A DNA stretch of 11,792 nt from UBA10364 sp905182675 (GCA_963933975.1 CAWVWE010000040.1:1-11792), one strand, 5' to 3'. Positions 1-8,221 are shown, counted from the stretch's first letter. Notes: generated from the letters alone by a model not told the origin. Numbers and translations are program-made.

Positions 1-1421
1 ATTTCGATGCAATTGTTGCTGCAAATCAAGCTACAACAGATGGCTACACTGGTGATGTTTCAGGATTTGCCGGTCAAATGATAGGATCAAATGGTTTCCA
101 AGATAGTAATGTTAACAGAGCTGTTTTGGTACGTCGTGCTTCTATGAATTCTCATAACTGGGTTGGCGCTATTTCAAACCTAGAAGGACAGTTTGGTGAT
201 TTCAGAACCTCTATTGGTGTTGATTTAAGAAGCTATAAGGGTTTCCATTACCGCACGATGAATAATTTAATGGGTCTGGATGGATATTATTCTACGGGTA
301 ATAAAAATTCAAATGGTCAAATTATCAATACAACTATTGAGGCTAGTCCATTCGGTAGTACAGGTTTGAATGGTCCTAAGATTGATTATTACAATGTTGG
401 TAATGTTGGTTGGGCTGGACTTAACGGTTTGGTCGAATACAATTCTGACAATGTCTACAACGTAGTACTTCAGGCAGGCTTGTCTAACCAGTCTTTCCAA
501 CGCGAAGATTACTTTGACCAACCATCAAATCCAATCTCAATGACAGCTAATCTTCTAGGTGGATACTTAAAAGGTGGTGCAAACTATAACGCTACGGATG
601 CCTCTAACTTCTTTATGAATGCTGGTTTCATTTCTCGTCAAGCTCAGTTTGGTGCAGTATTCCCTAGCTATGCGAATGATATTAATGAAGACCTAGAGAA
701 TGAGGAAATCAGATCTGTTGAATTCGGTTACGGATATACTGCAAACAACTTACGTATTAACGTAAATGCATATTCTACATCATGGGGTAACCGTTTCCAA
801 ACGGTTTCTTTAAGTAATGCTAACGGTGTTGACGGTACGGCTCAGTTTAAAAACATTGATGTACAGCATAATGGTATTGAGTTTGAAGCTGACTACATGG
901 CAACGGACAAATTGAGATTAAAAGCCATGACTTCTTTCGGAGACTGGAGATATACAAAAGATTTTACAGCAGAGTTATTTGATGATAATCAAGCTTTGAT
1001 AGGAGAGGGAACTCTTTATCTTAAAGGCGCTAAAGTGGGTGATGCTGCTCAGACTACAGCTTACTTTAGTGCAGATTATAAAGTAGCTAAGACAACAAGT
1101 ATCGATCTAGGCCTTCGCTTAGTAGATGGTCTTTACGCTGATTTCTCTATTGTTGATGATGAGTTCTATGCTCCAGACAATAGAGGTGCTGTGAAGCTTC
1201 CTTCTTATGGCTTACTTGATCTTGGTGCGACAACTCGCTTGAATAAGTGGACAGTACGTGTTAACATCAACAACTTGTTAAACACTACTTACATTGCAGA
1301 ATCTAATACAAGTATCCATGCCGAAGAAGGTGATGCTACTTGGAATGGAATTAATACCGCCAATTCTGTATGGTTTGGTTTCGGACGTACTTGGAACGCT
1401 TCTATACGTTACAACTTCTAA
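1..1421 (+). CDS. TonB-dependent outer-membrane receptor, C-terminal part (5'-truncated by window edge)
   Basis: The frame is open from the first bases (codons start at position 3) through the ATG at 78, so the real start lies outside the window; the ATG at 78 is an internal Met. The visible ~470 residues have the look of a TonB-dependent receptor beta-barrel: alternating polar/aromatic strands, many Asn/Gly/Tyr turns, a late segment NINNLLNTTYIAES typical of the penultimate strands of this family, and a last strand ending ASIRYNF with a C-terminal Phe, the usual BAM-recognition residue. These proteins sit in the outer membrane and import siderophores, glycans or other large nutrients using TonB energy. 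The plug domain, and any SusC-type N-terminal domain, are not in the window, so the substrate cannot be inferred. No SusD partner follows; the gene is closed by a strong terminator. Confidence 0.85.
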   Translation, partial: FDAIVAANQATTDGYTGDVSGFAGQMIGSNGFQDSNVNRAVLVRRASMNSHNWVGAISNLEGQFGDFRTSIGVDLRSYKGFHYRTMNNLMGLDGYYSTGNKNSNGQIINTTIEASPFGSTGLNGPKIDYYNVGNVGWAGLNGLVEYNSDNVYNVVLQAGLSNQSFQREDYFDQPSNPISMTANLLGGYLKGGANYNATDASNFFMNAGFISRQAQFGAVFPSYANDINEDLENEEIRSVEFGYGYTANNLRINVNAYSTSWGNRFQTVSLSNANGVDGTAQFKNIDVQHNGIEFEADYMATDKLRLKAMTSFGDWRYTKDFTAELFDDNQALIGEGTLYLKGAKVGDAAQTTAYFSADYKVAKTTSIDLGLRLVDGLYADFSIVDDEFYAPDNRGAVKLPSYGLLDLGATTRLNKWTVRVNINNLLNTTYIAESNTSIHAEEGDATWNGINTANSVWFGFGRTWNASIRYNF

Positions 1422-1445
1422 GAAATACTCTTTCGAGTTATTCAG

Positions 1446-1475
1446 AGCCCCGCCACTTGGCGGGGCTTTTTTTTT
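1446..1475 (+). terminator. Rho-independent terminator of the TonB-dependent receptor gene
   Basis: A perfect 9-bp stem (AGCCCCGCC at 1446-1454 with GGCGGGGCT at 1459-1467) closes a 4-nt loop ACTT and runs straight into an uninterrupted T tract ending at 1475. It lies 25 nt after the receptor stop codon and 16 nt before the next start codon, so the following lipoprotein gene probably relies on readthrough or on a promoter inside this small gap. Confidence 0.95.
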
Positions 1476-1491
1476 ACCCCATTTTTGACAT

Positions 1492-2547
1492 ATGAAACAA
1501 GTTCAAGTATTTACGTTCATTATTGCCCTAGGTGCAGCGTCGTGTCAAAGGTCGGAATCACCTTCTCCTGTCAAGGAGGACCGAGGTTCTGAGCAAATTC
1601 AAGTACCAATTTCTAAAGCTCAAGTTGCATTAGACAGCTTAAATGGTTTAATCAGAGAGGATCCTAATAACCTCGACGTATTAGAGTCGCGTGCTCGGAT
1701 TTATTTGAGACAACAGAATCTGAAGTATGCTCAAGCAGATGTTTCTGCCATTCTATCCATGGATAGCTCACGTATAGTTGCTCTGGAGTTGTTAGGTGAT
1801 TTAGGTTTTGCAACAAACCAGACTCGACAAAGTAGAGATGCTTGGACGAAATGTATGGCCTTAGACCCTACTTATGTCCCTTGCCGACTCAAAATGGCGC
1901 AGCTCTATCATGTGGTTACTGAGTTCGAAAAAAGTGCGGTGCTTGTCGATCGTGTATTAGAATTAGATCCAAAAAACCCTGAAGCGCATTTTTTGAAAGG
2001 ACTTTTAATGCGTGATGCAGTAGGTGATACCCTCATGGCGATCTCCTGGTTCCAGAAAGCGATTGATATAGCCCCAGATTATGCAGAGGCGTTGGATATG
2101 TGCGGTGTTTTATACAGTGCTATTGACAGTCCGTTGGCCATTGGATATTTTAATCGATTGATTGAATTGAACCCGGTGAATAGAATGAGTTTATACAACA
2201 GAGGCATGTATTATTTAGGTAAACAAGATTGGAACGGTGCCTTAGAGGATTTTACAAAATGCACGCAATTAGATCCTACTGATATAGAATCTATGTTCAA
2301 TCTAGGTTTTATTCATTTACAGTTGGAGCTTCCTGGTGAGGCACGATACTATTTCAATCAAGCCTTAGAAATTCAGCCAATCAATCACCGAGCGCTATAT
2401 GGACGCGGATACTGTTTTGAATTACTAGGGGATATGCCTAAGGCGGAATCTGATTACCGCCAAGCGCTAAGTTACAATCCATCTCATGCGGGTTCGCGAG
2501 AAGGAATATTAAGGGTGCAACGTTCGCAAAATAACTCAGGTCAATAA
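1492..2547 (+). CDS. TPR-repeat lipoprotein
   Basis: A 351-aa protein with a short hydrophobic N-terminus (residues 5-17) and a plausible lipobox LGAASC with Cys18, so probably exported and lipid-anchored; the -3 residue is Ala rather than the preferred Leu. After a charged, Ser/Pro-rich linker (19-40), the rest consists of about eight tetratricopeptide repeats. The clearest units are near 61-94, 131-163, 164-198, 199-230, 231-264, 265-298 and 299-332, each showing the TPR pattern of small residues at positions 8 and 20 and a final D/N-P (LDPKNP, IAPDYA, LNPVN, LDPTD, IQPIN, YNPSH). Such proteins are scaffolds for protein-protein contacts at the cell envelope; no enzymatic domain is seen and the partner is unknown. 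No Shine-Dalgarno sequence precedes the ATG, as is usual in Bacteroidota. The 3' end overlaps the convergent downstream gene by 7 nt. Confidence 0.85.
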   Translation: MKQVQVFTFIIALGAASCQRSESPSPVKEDRGSEQIQVPISKAQVALDSLNGLIREDPNNLDVLESRARIYLRQQNLKYAQADVSAILSMDSSRIVALELLGDLGFATNQTRQSRDAWTKCMALDPTYVPCRLKMAQLYHVVTEFEKSAVLVDRVLELDPKNPEAHFLKGLLMRDAVGDTLMAISWFQKAIDIAPDYAEALDMCGVLYSAIDSPLAIGYFNRLIELNPVNRMSLYNRGMYYLGKQDWNGALEDFTKCTQLDPTDIESMFNLGFIHLQLELPGEARYYFNQALEIQPINHRALYGRGYCFELLGDMPKAESDYRQALSYNPSHAGSREGILRVQRSQNNSGQ

Positions 2548-3458
2548 ACAAGTAGGCTGAACTTGTTGGGATAATCAGATATTAATCCATCTACCCCCAT
2601 GTCGATCAGTTCTTGCATTCTAGCAAGATCATTCACGGTCCATGGAATAACTCGGATTCCCCTGAAATGGCACCAACTCAAGAGTTCTCTCGTCACGAGA
2701 CTGTGCTCAGGACTGTAAATGTCTACGGGGAACCCCATTTTGTCCATCTGCGCCTCAGCATCTCCATCTTGTTCCGCTAGTAAGCAAAGCTTAACGCCAA
2801 TATGCATTCTTAAAAACTCGCGTAGCGTCCTGGAATCAAAACTCTGCACGGTTACTTTGTTCAAAAGATCAGCTTCTGGATAGGCCTCATTTGCCTCTAA
2901 TATTTCAGCAGCTAAAAGACTTGCGAATCTATGTGGGGAAGGATGAAATGTATTGTCCCTAGAGCGCTTGGACTTTGTCTCAATATTAAGATTAGGCCAA
3001 GGTAGATTTCTACTAGAAAGATATTCAAAAAGTTGTGCTAATGAGGGCTTAAAGGAAGGGTGAGATACTTGCTCAGGGAAATTTGGAAGAGCGTGACTTC
3101 CACAATCGTAAGATTGAATACTGTCTAAGGTCATCTCGTACAAGTTATAGGCCATGCTGTTTTCTGCTATTAAACCACTGTCTAATCCGCAAATTTCAGC
3201 GTTCATCCATGGCTCATGAGAAAGCACCACCTTCCCATCCTTGCTAATACATACGTCTAATTCTAATGTACTCAACAAAGGGAATTCTAGCGCTTTTTGA
3301 AACCCAGCAATAGTATTCTCGGGTGCTAGACCTCGAGCACCGCGATGACCTTGCAGGTCGAGTACTCTTTCCGGCTTTGTACAAGAGGAAAAAGCAATGG
3401 ATAAGATTGCACATAGGGCAAAGCGACAATGGATGTTATTGAGTACTTTCATAGGCAT
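2541..3458 (-). CDS. Glycerophosphodiester phosphodiesterase family lipoprotein
   Basis: This enzyme family hydrolyses glycerophosphodiesters to glycerol 3-phosphate plus the alcohol. Signature residues are all present: HRGARG (His38, Arg39) followed by APENT (Glu47, Asn48), the metal-binding pair in LELDV (Glu66, Asp68), the second catalytic His81 in SHEP, Glu160/Lys162 in NIETK, a WTVND segment (273-277) and the closing DGLISDYP. The 305-aa length suits a single GDPD TIM barrel. The N-terminus is a lipoprotein signal with a hydrophobic stretch and lipobox AFSSC (Cys26), so the enzyme probably acts at the periplasmic face of a membrane. A second in-frame ATG (position 3452, residue 3) gives MKVLNN, an equally good start. 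It converges with the TPR gene (7-nt overlap) and diverges from the peptidase gene across 29 bp, so its promoter must overlap that tiny gap or neighbouring coding sequence. Substrate preference cannot be read from the sequence. Confidence 0.92.
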   Translation of the reverse strand: MPMKVLNNIHCRFALCAILSIAFSSCTKPERVLDLQGHRGARGLAPENTIAGFQKALEFPLLSTLELDVCISKDGKVVLSHEPWMNAEICGLDSGLIAENSMAYNLYEMTLDSIQSYDCGSHALPNFPEQVSHPSFKPSLAQLFEYLSSRNLPWPNLNIETKSKRSRDNTFHPSPHRFASLLAAEILEANEAYPEADLLNKVTVQSFDSRTLREFLRMHIGVKLCLLAEQDGDAEAQMDKMGFPVDIYSPEHSLVTRELLSWCHFRGIRVIPWTVNDLARMQELIDMGVDGLISDYPNKFSLLVY

Positions 3459-3487
3459 GTTTAATAAGCTCTAAAATAAACTATCCC

Positions 3488-5605
3488 ATGCGACAAAAGG
3501 TAATACTAGGCCTTAGTTTTGTGGTCTTAATGACACAATGTACCATGAAGGAACAACCGCTCTCTGGCGAACCTAAGGCTAAAGAAATAGCACACGAATT
3601 AACAGCACACGGTGACACCCGTATGGATGAGTACTATTGGCTTAAGGATCGCGAAAATCCTGAGGTAATTGAGTATTTAAATGCTGAAAATGCCTATCGT
3701 GAGCGGATCATGTCAGGTACTGAGAAATTACAAGAACGCCTTTATGAGGAGATTGTAGGCCGTATTAAAAAAGACGATAGTTCAGTGCCCTACTTATTGG
3801 ATGGTTTCTACTATTACACCCGTTACGAAGGCGAGTCTGAGTATCCGTTGTATTGTAGGAAAGAAGGTAGTTTAGAAGCGGATGAACAGGTAATACTAAA
3901 TGTTAACGAATTAGCAAAAGACCATAGTTACTATCAAGTTGGGGGATTGAGTATACATCCGTCCAACCAAAAAATAGCTTTTGGAGTTGATACCATCAGT
4001 CGCCGCATATATACCACCTTCACAAAGGATTTACTCACAGGGGAAATAACACAAGTCACCTCGAATGAATGTTCTGGTGGAAGTACTTGGAGCAGTGACG
4101 GTAACTATTTGTTTTATACGGTAAAAGACTTAGAGACTTTGCGCAGTAATTCCGTGAAAAGATGGAGTACTGAGTCAAATACTAGTGAGACAGTTTACAC
4201 AGAGGAGGATGAGACATTTTCCTGTTTTGTTTACAAGAGCAAGAGCCGTGATTATATCATGATTGGAAGCTCTTCCACGATGGCAGACGAGCATCGATTT
4301 ATTTCTTCCTCAGCACCTTTGTCTGAATTCACAATAATTCAACCTAGAGCGCGTGGCTTAGAATATGGTGTGAGTCATTTTGACGGTCATTTCTATATTA
4401 GAACAAATGCAGATGGCGCCACGAATTTTAAGCTGGTCAAAACTCCAGTTCATGCAACGGGGATTGAGAATTGGACGGACGTTATTGCCCACAGACCTGA
4501 AGTATTATTTGAGGGTATGGAGCTTTTTTCTGATTATTTGGTGACAGAAGAGCGTTCAAATGGTTTGACCAGAATTAAAATACAGCCTTGGGGTGAAGAG
4601 GCTTATTACCTCCCTTTTGAAGAAGAATCATACACTGCGTATGTAGGGAGCAATCCGAGTTTTGAGCAACAACATTTGCGTTATGGATACACCTCATTAA
4701 CCACTCCTGGCAGTGTAATTGATTACGATTTTGCCACTCGAGAAAAAACAATTCGCAAGCAACAAGAAGTTATAGGGGGATACGATAAGGACCGCTATGA
4801 AACCAAGAGAATTTGGGCAACTGCAGATGATGGAACTAAAGTCCCAATGTCTATTGTATACCGTAAGGATTTACTACGCTCAGATGCTCCAAACCCAACA
4901 TTGCTTTATGGTTATGGTAGTTATGGCGTCACGATCGACCCACAATTCTCCTCAGTTAAACTAAGTCTGTTGGATCGAGGATTTGTTTATGCCATCGCCC
5001 ACATTAGAGGGTCACAATATCTTGGTCGTCCATGGTATGAGGATGGAAAAATGTTCCATAAGACGAATACTTTCACAGACTTTATTTCTTGTGGAGAAGC
5101 CTTGATAGCAAACGATTATTGTACAAGCGAAACCCTACTTACAATGGGTGGCTCCGCTGGAGGCCTGCTCATGGGTGCCGTGGTGAATATGCGTCCGGAT
5201 TTATTTCGAGGTGTGATTGCTGCAGTACCATTTGTAGATGTAGTTACCACCATGCTAGATGAAACCATTCCTCTAACCACAGGGGAGTATGATGAGTGGG
5301 GTAACCCAAACAACAAAGAAAGCTATGACTATATGCTTAGCTACAGCCCTTACGATCAAGTAAGTCGTCAAAATTACCCTGCAATGCTTGTTACTACAGG
5401 TTTGCATGATAGTCAAGTACAATACTGGGAGCCGGCAAAGTGGGTTGCACGACTACGTAAGTTGCGTACAAACCCTGAGCAGCCATTGCTGATGTATTGC
5501 AATATGGAAACTGGCCATGGAGGTGCCTCTGGAAGGTTTGAGGCATTGAAAGAAACTGCCATGGAATACGCATTCTTTCTAGATTTAATGGGGATTAAGT
5601 CATGA
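3488..5605 (+). CDS. ptrB: Oligopeptidase B (prolyl oligopeptidase family S9A), probable lipoprotein
   Basis: A 705-aa serine peptidase that by family cleaves short peptides after Lys/Arg. The N-terminal ~430 residues should form the beta-propeller that restricts access; the C-terminal alpha/beta-hydrolase domain carries the triad: Ser556 in GGSAGG, Asp641 in GLHDSQVQY and His677 in TGHGG. The blocks PFVDVVTTMLDE, IPLTTGE, EWGNP and YWEPAKWVARL match what I recall of E. coli PtrB closely, with a constant offset of about 24 residues for the triad, which favours oligopeptidase B over prolyl endopeptidase. The offset is explained by an N-terminal signal (hydrophobic 5-16) ending LMTQC at Cys18, suggesting a lipid-anchored periplasmic form; Gln before the Cys is unusual, so lipidation is less certain than export. 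The stop overlaps the next gene's start (ATGA), implying translational coupling with the ABC ATPase. Confidence 0.93.
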   Translation: MRQKVILGLSFVVLMTQCTMKEQPLSGEPKAKEIAHELTAHGDTRMDEYYWLKDRENPEVIEYLNAENAYRERIMSGTEKLQERLYEEIVGRIKKDDSSVPYLLDGFYYYTRYEGESEYPLYCRKEGSLEADEQVILNVNELAKDHSYYQVGGLSIHPSNQKIAFGVDTISRRIYTTFTKDLLTGEITQVTSNECSGGSTWSSDGNYLFYTVKDLETLRSNSVKRWSTESNTSETVYTEEDETFSCFVYKSKSRDYIMIGSSSTMADEHRFISSSAPLSEFTIIQPRARGLEYGVSHFDGHFYIRTNADGATNFKLVKTPVHATGIENWTDVIAHRPEVLFEGMELFSDYLVTEERSNGLTRIKIQPWGEEAYYLPFEEESYTAYVGSNPSFEQQHLRYGYTSLTTPGSVIDYDFATREKTIRKQQEVIGGYDKDRYETKRIWATADDGTKVPMSIVYRKDLLRSDAPNPTLLYGYGSYGVTIDPQFSSVKLSLLDRGFVYAIAHIRGSQYLGRPWYEDGKMFHKTNTFTDFISCGEALIANDYCTSETLLTMGGSAGGLLMGAVVNMRPDLFRGVIAAVPFVDVVTTMLDETIPLTTGEYDEWGNPNNKESYDYMLSYSPYDQVSRQNYPAMLVTTGLHDSQVQYWEPAKWVARLRKLRTNPEQPLLMYCNMETGHGGASGRFEALKETAMEYAFFLDLMGIKS

Positions 5606-6288
5606 GTATAATTGTTACCAATTTATCTAAATCATACGGTAAGCAAAAAGCATTGGATAACCTCTCGATAGAAATTAAGAGCGGTCAAATTACGGGTCTT
5701 CTTGGTCCTAATGGTGCTGGAAAAAGTACCCTGATGAAAATCATTACGGGCTCATTATTGCCAGATGAAGGAATGGTCGAGGTCAATGGGGTGAATGTGG
5801 CGGACCAACCGCTCAAGGTGCAGCAATCGTTGGGTTATCTGCCAGAACATAATCCGCAGTATTTGGAGCTGTATGTCAAAGAATACTTGGCCTATGTAGC
5901 TTCCATATATAAGGTGGAAAAGTCTGCCGTTGATCGGGTCATCGAACAGACTGTTCTAGGACCTGAGCAGCATAAGAAAATCGGTTCCTTATCGAAGGGC
6001 TACAGACAGCGTGTAGGCCTTGCTGCCGCTTTAATTCCAGATCCAGAAGTACTCATATTAGATGAACCTACTACAGGATTGGATCCAGCCCAGTTGATTG
6101 AAATCCGCGCGTTACTCAAGAATATTGCATCAAACAAGACGGTACTTTTTTCGACGCACATCATGCAAGAAGTGGTGGAGTTGTGTTCTAGTTGTATATT
6201 CCTAGAAGGAGGCGAGTTGAAACAGGTATTGACGGAAACGGAAATCCAAAAAGGCTCGAAACACCTCGAAGAAATCTTTGCGAAGTAA
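5602..6288 (+). CDS. gldA: GldA-like ABC transporter ATP-binding protein (short form)
   Basis: A 228-aa nucleotide-binding domain of an ABC transporter. All motifs are visible: Walker A GPNGAGKST (35-43), a Q-loop region GYLPEHNP where Glu82 stands in place of the usual Gln, signature LSKGYRQR (130-137), Walker B LILDEP (Asp154, Glu155), D-loop GLDP and switch His186 in STHIMQE. The wording around the Q-loop and YVKEYLAY resembles GldA of Flavobacterium, the ATPase of the GldAFG complex associated with gliding motility, and related ABC-2 exporters. It is shorter than the roughly 300-aa GldA proteins I remember, stopping right after the core domain. No permease gene (gldF/gldG) is adjacent, so its membrane partner must be encoded elsewhere and the gliding role is uncertain. 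Co-transcription with the peptidase gene is likely from the ATGA overlap. Confidence 0.85.
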   Translation: MSIIVTNLSKSYGKQKALDNLSIEIKSGQITGLLGPNGAGKSTLMKIITGSLLPDEGMVEVNGVNVADQPLKVQQSLGYLPEHNPQYLELYVKEYLAYVASIYKVEKSAVDRVIEQTVLGPEQHKKIGSLSKGYRQRVGLAAALIPDPEVLILDEPTTGLDPAQLIEIRALLKNIASNKTVLFSTHIMQEVVELCSSCIFLEGGELKQVLTETEIQKGSKHLEEIFAK

Positions 6289-6431
6289 GTTGGTATCTCA
6301 CTAACGAGACAATTATCTCTGCTGTAAGCCTCAAATAGAGTTCTATGACCCCTGTTTCCCCTAAAATTTGACCATTTAGAAAATACAGTCCATTACGATT
6401 TTTCTACATTTTACAGTAAACCACTCTATTA
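6289..6431 (+). promoter_or_regulatory. Intergenic gap with probable promoter of the lipid-type operon
   Basis: All three forward frames are closed by stops here, so the following gene has no hidden 5' extension. The gap is the only long non-coding stretch ahead of the four-gene operon and should hold its promoter. A weak match to the Bacteroidetes -7 element (TAAAATTTG, 6362-6370, one base longer than TAnnTTTG) is seen, without a good TTTG at the expected -33 spacing. A TTGACC at 6368-6373 is a further weak candidate. No terminator with a clear stem and T tract is found after the ABC gene. Confidence 0.35.
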
Positions 6432-7373
6432 GTGCTCTATTACTCGCAATCTTGGGAAGATACCTACTTGCTTCGAAGCATCGTTGATGTGCATGAGGTT
6501 GAGTACTATCACATGGTTGCCAGTGGCGGGGACCATGCTTTTAGTTTACTGCGCCACGGAGTCTCGCATATTCATTTGGTCGATACGGAACATGCACAAA
6601 TTGAACACGTTCAAAAGAAGCTCGCGGCCCTGAGTGATCCGAATCGCGATCAACTCTTTGGCGTTCATTCACGACAAGGGTTGTTGCACGGCGGTAAATT
6701 GGAAAGCTTTCTTAAGAAGTTCGCTAAAGTGTTCCCTATTTTATTAGCTCCAGGCGCGCGGAAACAGATGGTGCAGGCAGATTCAAAAGCGCACAGAGCT
6801 GAGGTATATGCTCGGAGGTGGGATACACGAAGATTTCAATTTTTATCCAGTCTAATTTTCTCTTCGGAAAATGTGGATACCAAAGCGCGTCCTCCGGGAT
6901 TGATTCAGGACAAGAGTAAAAAACCTACGCAGGTGAATTACTTGGACCAATTCAAAGAAAAAATCCTTGCACACCCACTCAGGCAAAACCCATACGTGGA
7001 TTATATCATTCACGGTTACCATAAACACAGTCGGTTAGATTACTTGGAAGGGAATTGGACCCCAAATTCAGATGCTCTAATGTTCCACCACATGGATATG
7101 AAATCCTACGTGAAGGACTTGCCACGGGCCCGCCACATGATTCACGCTTCGGACATTATGGAGGCAACGGACGAGGAATTCAATGATGACTTTTTTGAGG
7201 TGGTTGATCAGGCATGTACACCGGGATCATTGTTCCTGTATTGGGAACACCGCTATGCTATAACAGTGCCCCAATCCTTCCAAAACCAATGGACCCTAGT
7301 GCAAGTGACGGAAAATGATAGGGTGCCTTTTTACAATAATTTTTACCTATGGAAGAAACAAAGCAAGGATTAG
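6432..7373 (+). CDS. DUF3419 / BtaA-like SAM-dependent 3-amino-3-carboxypropyl transferase
   Basis: The 313-aa product resembles the DUF3419 family, whose characterised member BtaA moves the 3-amino-3-carboxypropyl group of S-adenosylmethionine to diacylglycerol in betaine-lipid synthesis. Visible family marks are YSQSWED (4-10, compare YNQCWED), a Rossmann-type SAM loop VASGGDHAF (29-37), an acidic end of strand 2 in VDTEHAQ (Asp51, compare DLNPAQ), NPYVDYIIHGYH (186-197) and a late MFHHMDM (217-223, compare LLDHMDW). The start is GTG at 6432: a TAA lies five codons upstream (6417), and the first ATG (6513) would remove the WED motif. The protein is shorter than the roughly 400-aa BtaA proteins and several motif residues differ, so the acceptor may not be diacylglycerol. 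No BtaB-type N-methyltransferase is present. The gene leads a four-gene operon and overlaps the next gene by 25 nt. Confidence 0.75.
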   Translation: MLYYSQSWEDTYLLRSIVDVHEVEYYHMVASGGDHAFSLLRHGVSHIHLVDTEHAQIEHVQKKLAALSDPNRDQLFGVHSRQGLLHGGKLESFLKKFAKVFPILLAPGARKQMVQADSKAHRAEVYARRWDTRRFQFLSSLIFSSENVDTKARPPGLIQDKSKKPTQVNYLDQFKEKILAHPLRQNPYVDYIIHGYHKHSRLDYLEGNWTPNSDALMFHHMDMKSYVKDLPRARHMIHASDIMEATDEEFNDDFFEVVDQACTPGSLFLYWEHRYAITVPQSFQNQWTLVQVTENDRVPFYNNFYLWKKQSKD

Positions 7374-8221
7374 GGCGTCGGCTCTACCAATACCAGCTCG
7401 AACGGTTCCCACTGGTCTTTCTGTTGCCAACCACATTGGCCATTATTTTGTCAACGATGGCCGTATTGGAAATGGACGGCTACTACGCGGAGTGGTGGAA
7501 ATATACCCTGCTCGCCGTGGCGGGACTGTCCTTCTTACTCCACACTCGAGTTATTGATGAGTTGAGAGATAAAGAGGTTGATGATGTGCATCATCCGGAT
7601 CGCCCACTACAGCGTGGATTGATTACGGAAAAAGAAATCCTGCGCGTTGGTTATTGGAACGGCGGGATATTCATCAGCATCCACATAGTTTTGGATCCCT
7701 TGTCTGGCTTGCTTTCTGCAGGGCTATTGCTCTATTCTATTTTGGCGCGTTACGAGGTAGGGCCCTTAGCAATGCTCAAGCCCCACTTTTGGTTGTACAA
7801 TGTAATCATGTTGATGCAGATGTTGTTGCTCCAATTGGTCGCCTATGCTGCTATCTCCAGAACGCTTCATTGGTCCGAAAATATTTGGTGGCACGCCTGT
7901 GGTGTTTTTGCCTTGAGTGCTCTTGTCGAAGCCGCCCGAAAATGCCTTCCGCCCGAGGAAGAAACAGCTTACAGAGATAGCTATTCCTCGCGCCTAGGTG
8001 TATGGGGAAGTGCAATAGTAACCTTGCTAATTGGGCTACTTTCTATGTGGCTCTATGCTCAGATTCCCGGAGTATCCCAGCTATACCTATGGTTAGCGAT
8101 CCTACCATTGCTTTTAGGCGCATTGCGCTACGCCAACAAACCTGATAAAAAAGGCAAGTACATTATTCAAGCGGGCGCCGTCTTATCGTATTTAATCCTG
8201 AATCTAGTGTTATGGCTCTAA
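7349..8221 (+). CDS. UbiA-superfamily prenyltransferase-like integral membrane protein
   Basis: A 290-aa, strongly hydrophobic protein with roughly seven to nine membrane segments. It carries the two aspartate-rich regions of UbiA-type intramembrane prenyltransferases. The first is D70-xxx-D74-xxx-D78 within RVIDELRDKEVDD, followed by HPDRPLQRG (82-90). The second is RKCLPPEEE followed by DSYSSRLG (197-217), the counterpart of the second Asp/Tyr-rich cytosolic loop. These loops bind Mg2+ and the diphosphate of an isoprenoid donor; acceptors in the superfamily include quinone precursors, chlorophyllide, haem, homogentisate and glycerol phosphates. The second loop has a single Asp flanked by Glu residues, a variant common in poorly characterised members, so donor and acceptor are unknown. 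The ATG at 7349 lies inside the previous gene (25-nt overlap) and the 3' end overlaps the next gene by 10 nt, indicating tight coupling. The protein should hold the membrane step of the operon's pathway. Confidence 0.75.
   Translation: MEETKQGLGRRLYQYQLERFPLVFLLPTTLAIILSTMAVLEMDGYYAEWWKYTLLAVAGLSFLLHTRVIDELRDKEVDDVHHPDRPLQRGLITEKEILRVGYWNGGIFISIHIVLDPLSGLLSAGLLLYSILARYEVGPLAMLKPHFWLYNVIMLMQMLLLQLVAYAAISRTLHWSENIWWHACGVFALSALVEAARKCLPPEEETAYRDSYSSRLGVWGSAIVTLLIGLLSMWLYAQIPGVSQLYLWLAILPLLLGALRYANKPDKKGKYIIQAGAVLSYLILNLVLWL

Noticed and set aside
309..521. A 70-codon minus-strand open frame within the receptor gene
   Set aside because: Antisense to a convincing beta-barrel coding sequence and without its own signals.
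6299..6320. Short inverted repeats (TCTC/GAGA) after the ABC gene as a terminator
   Set aside because: The stems are 4 bp and AT-flanked, with no following T run.
6289..6431. A 5' extension or frameshifted beginning of the BtaA-like gene
   Set aside because: Stops close every forward frame in the gap, and the in-frame TAA at 6417 leaves the GTG at 6432 as the only reasonable start.
7654..7980. A 108-codon plus-strand open frame inside the UbiA-like gene
   Set aside because: It is an alternative frame of a gene with clear membrane segments and motifs; its product shows no recognisable domain.
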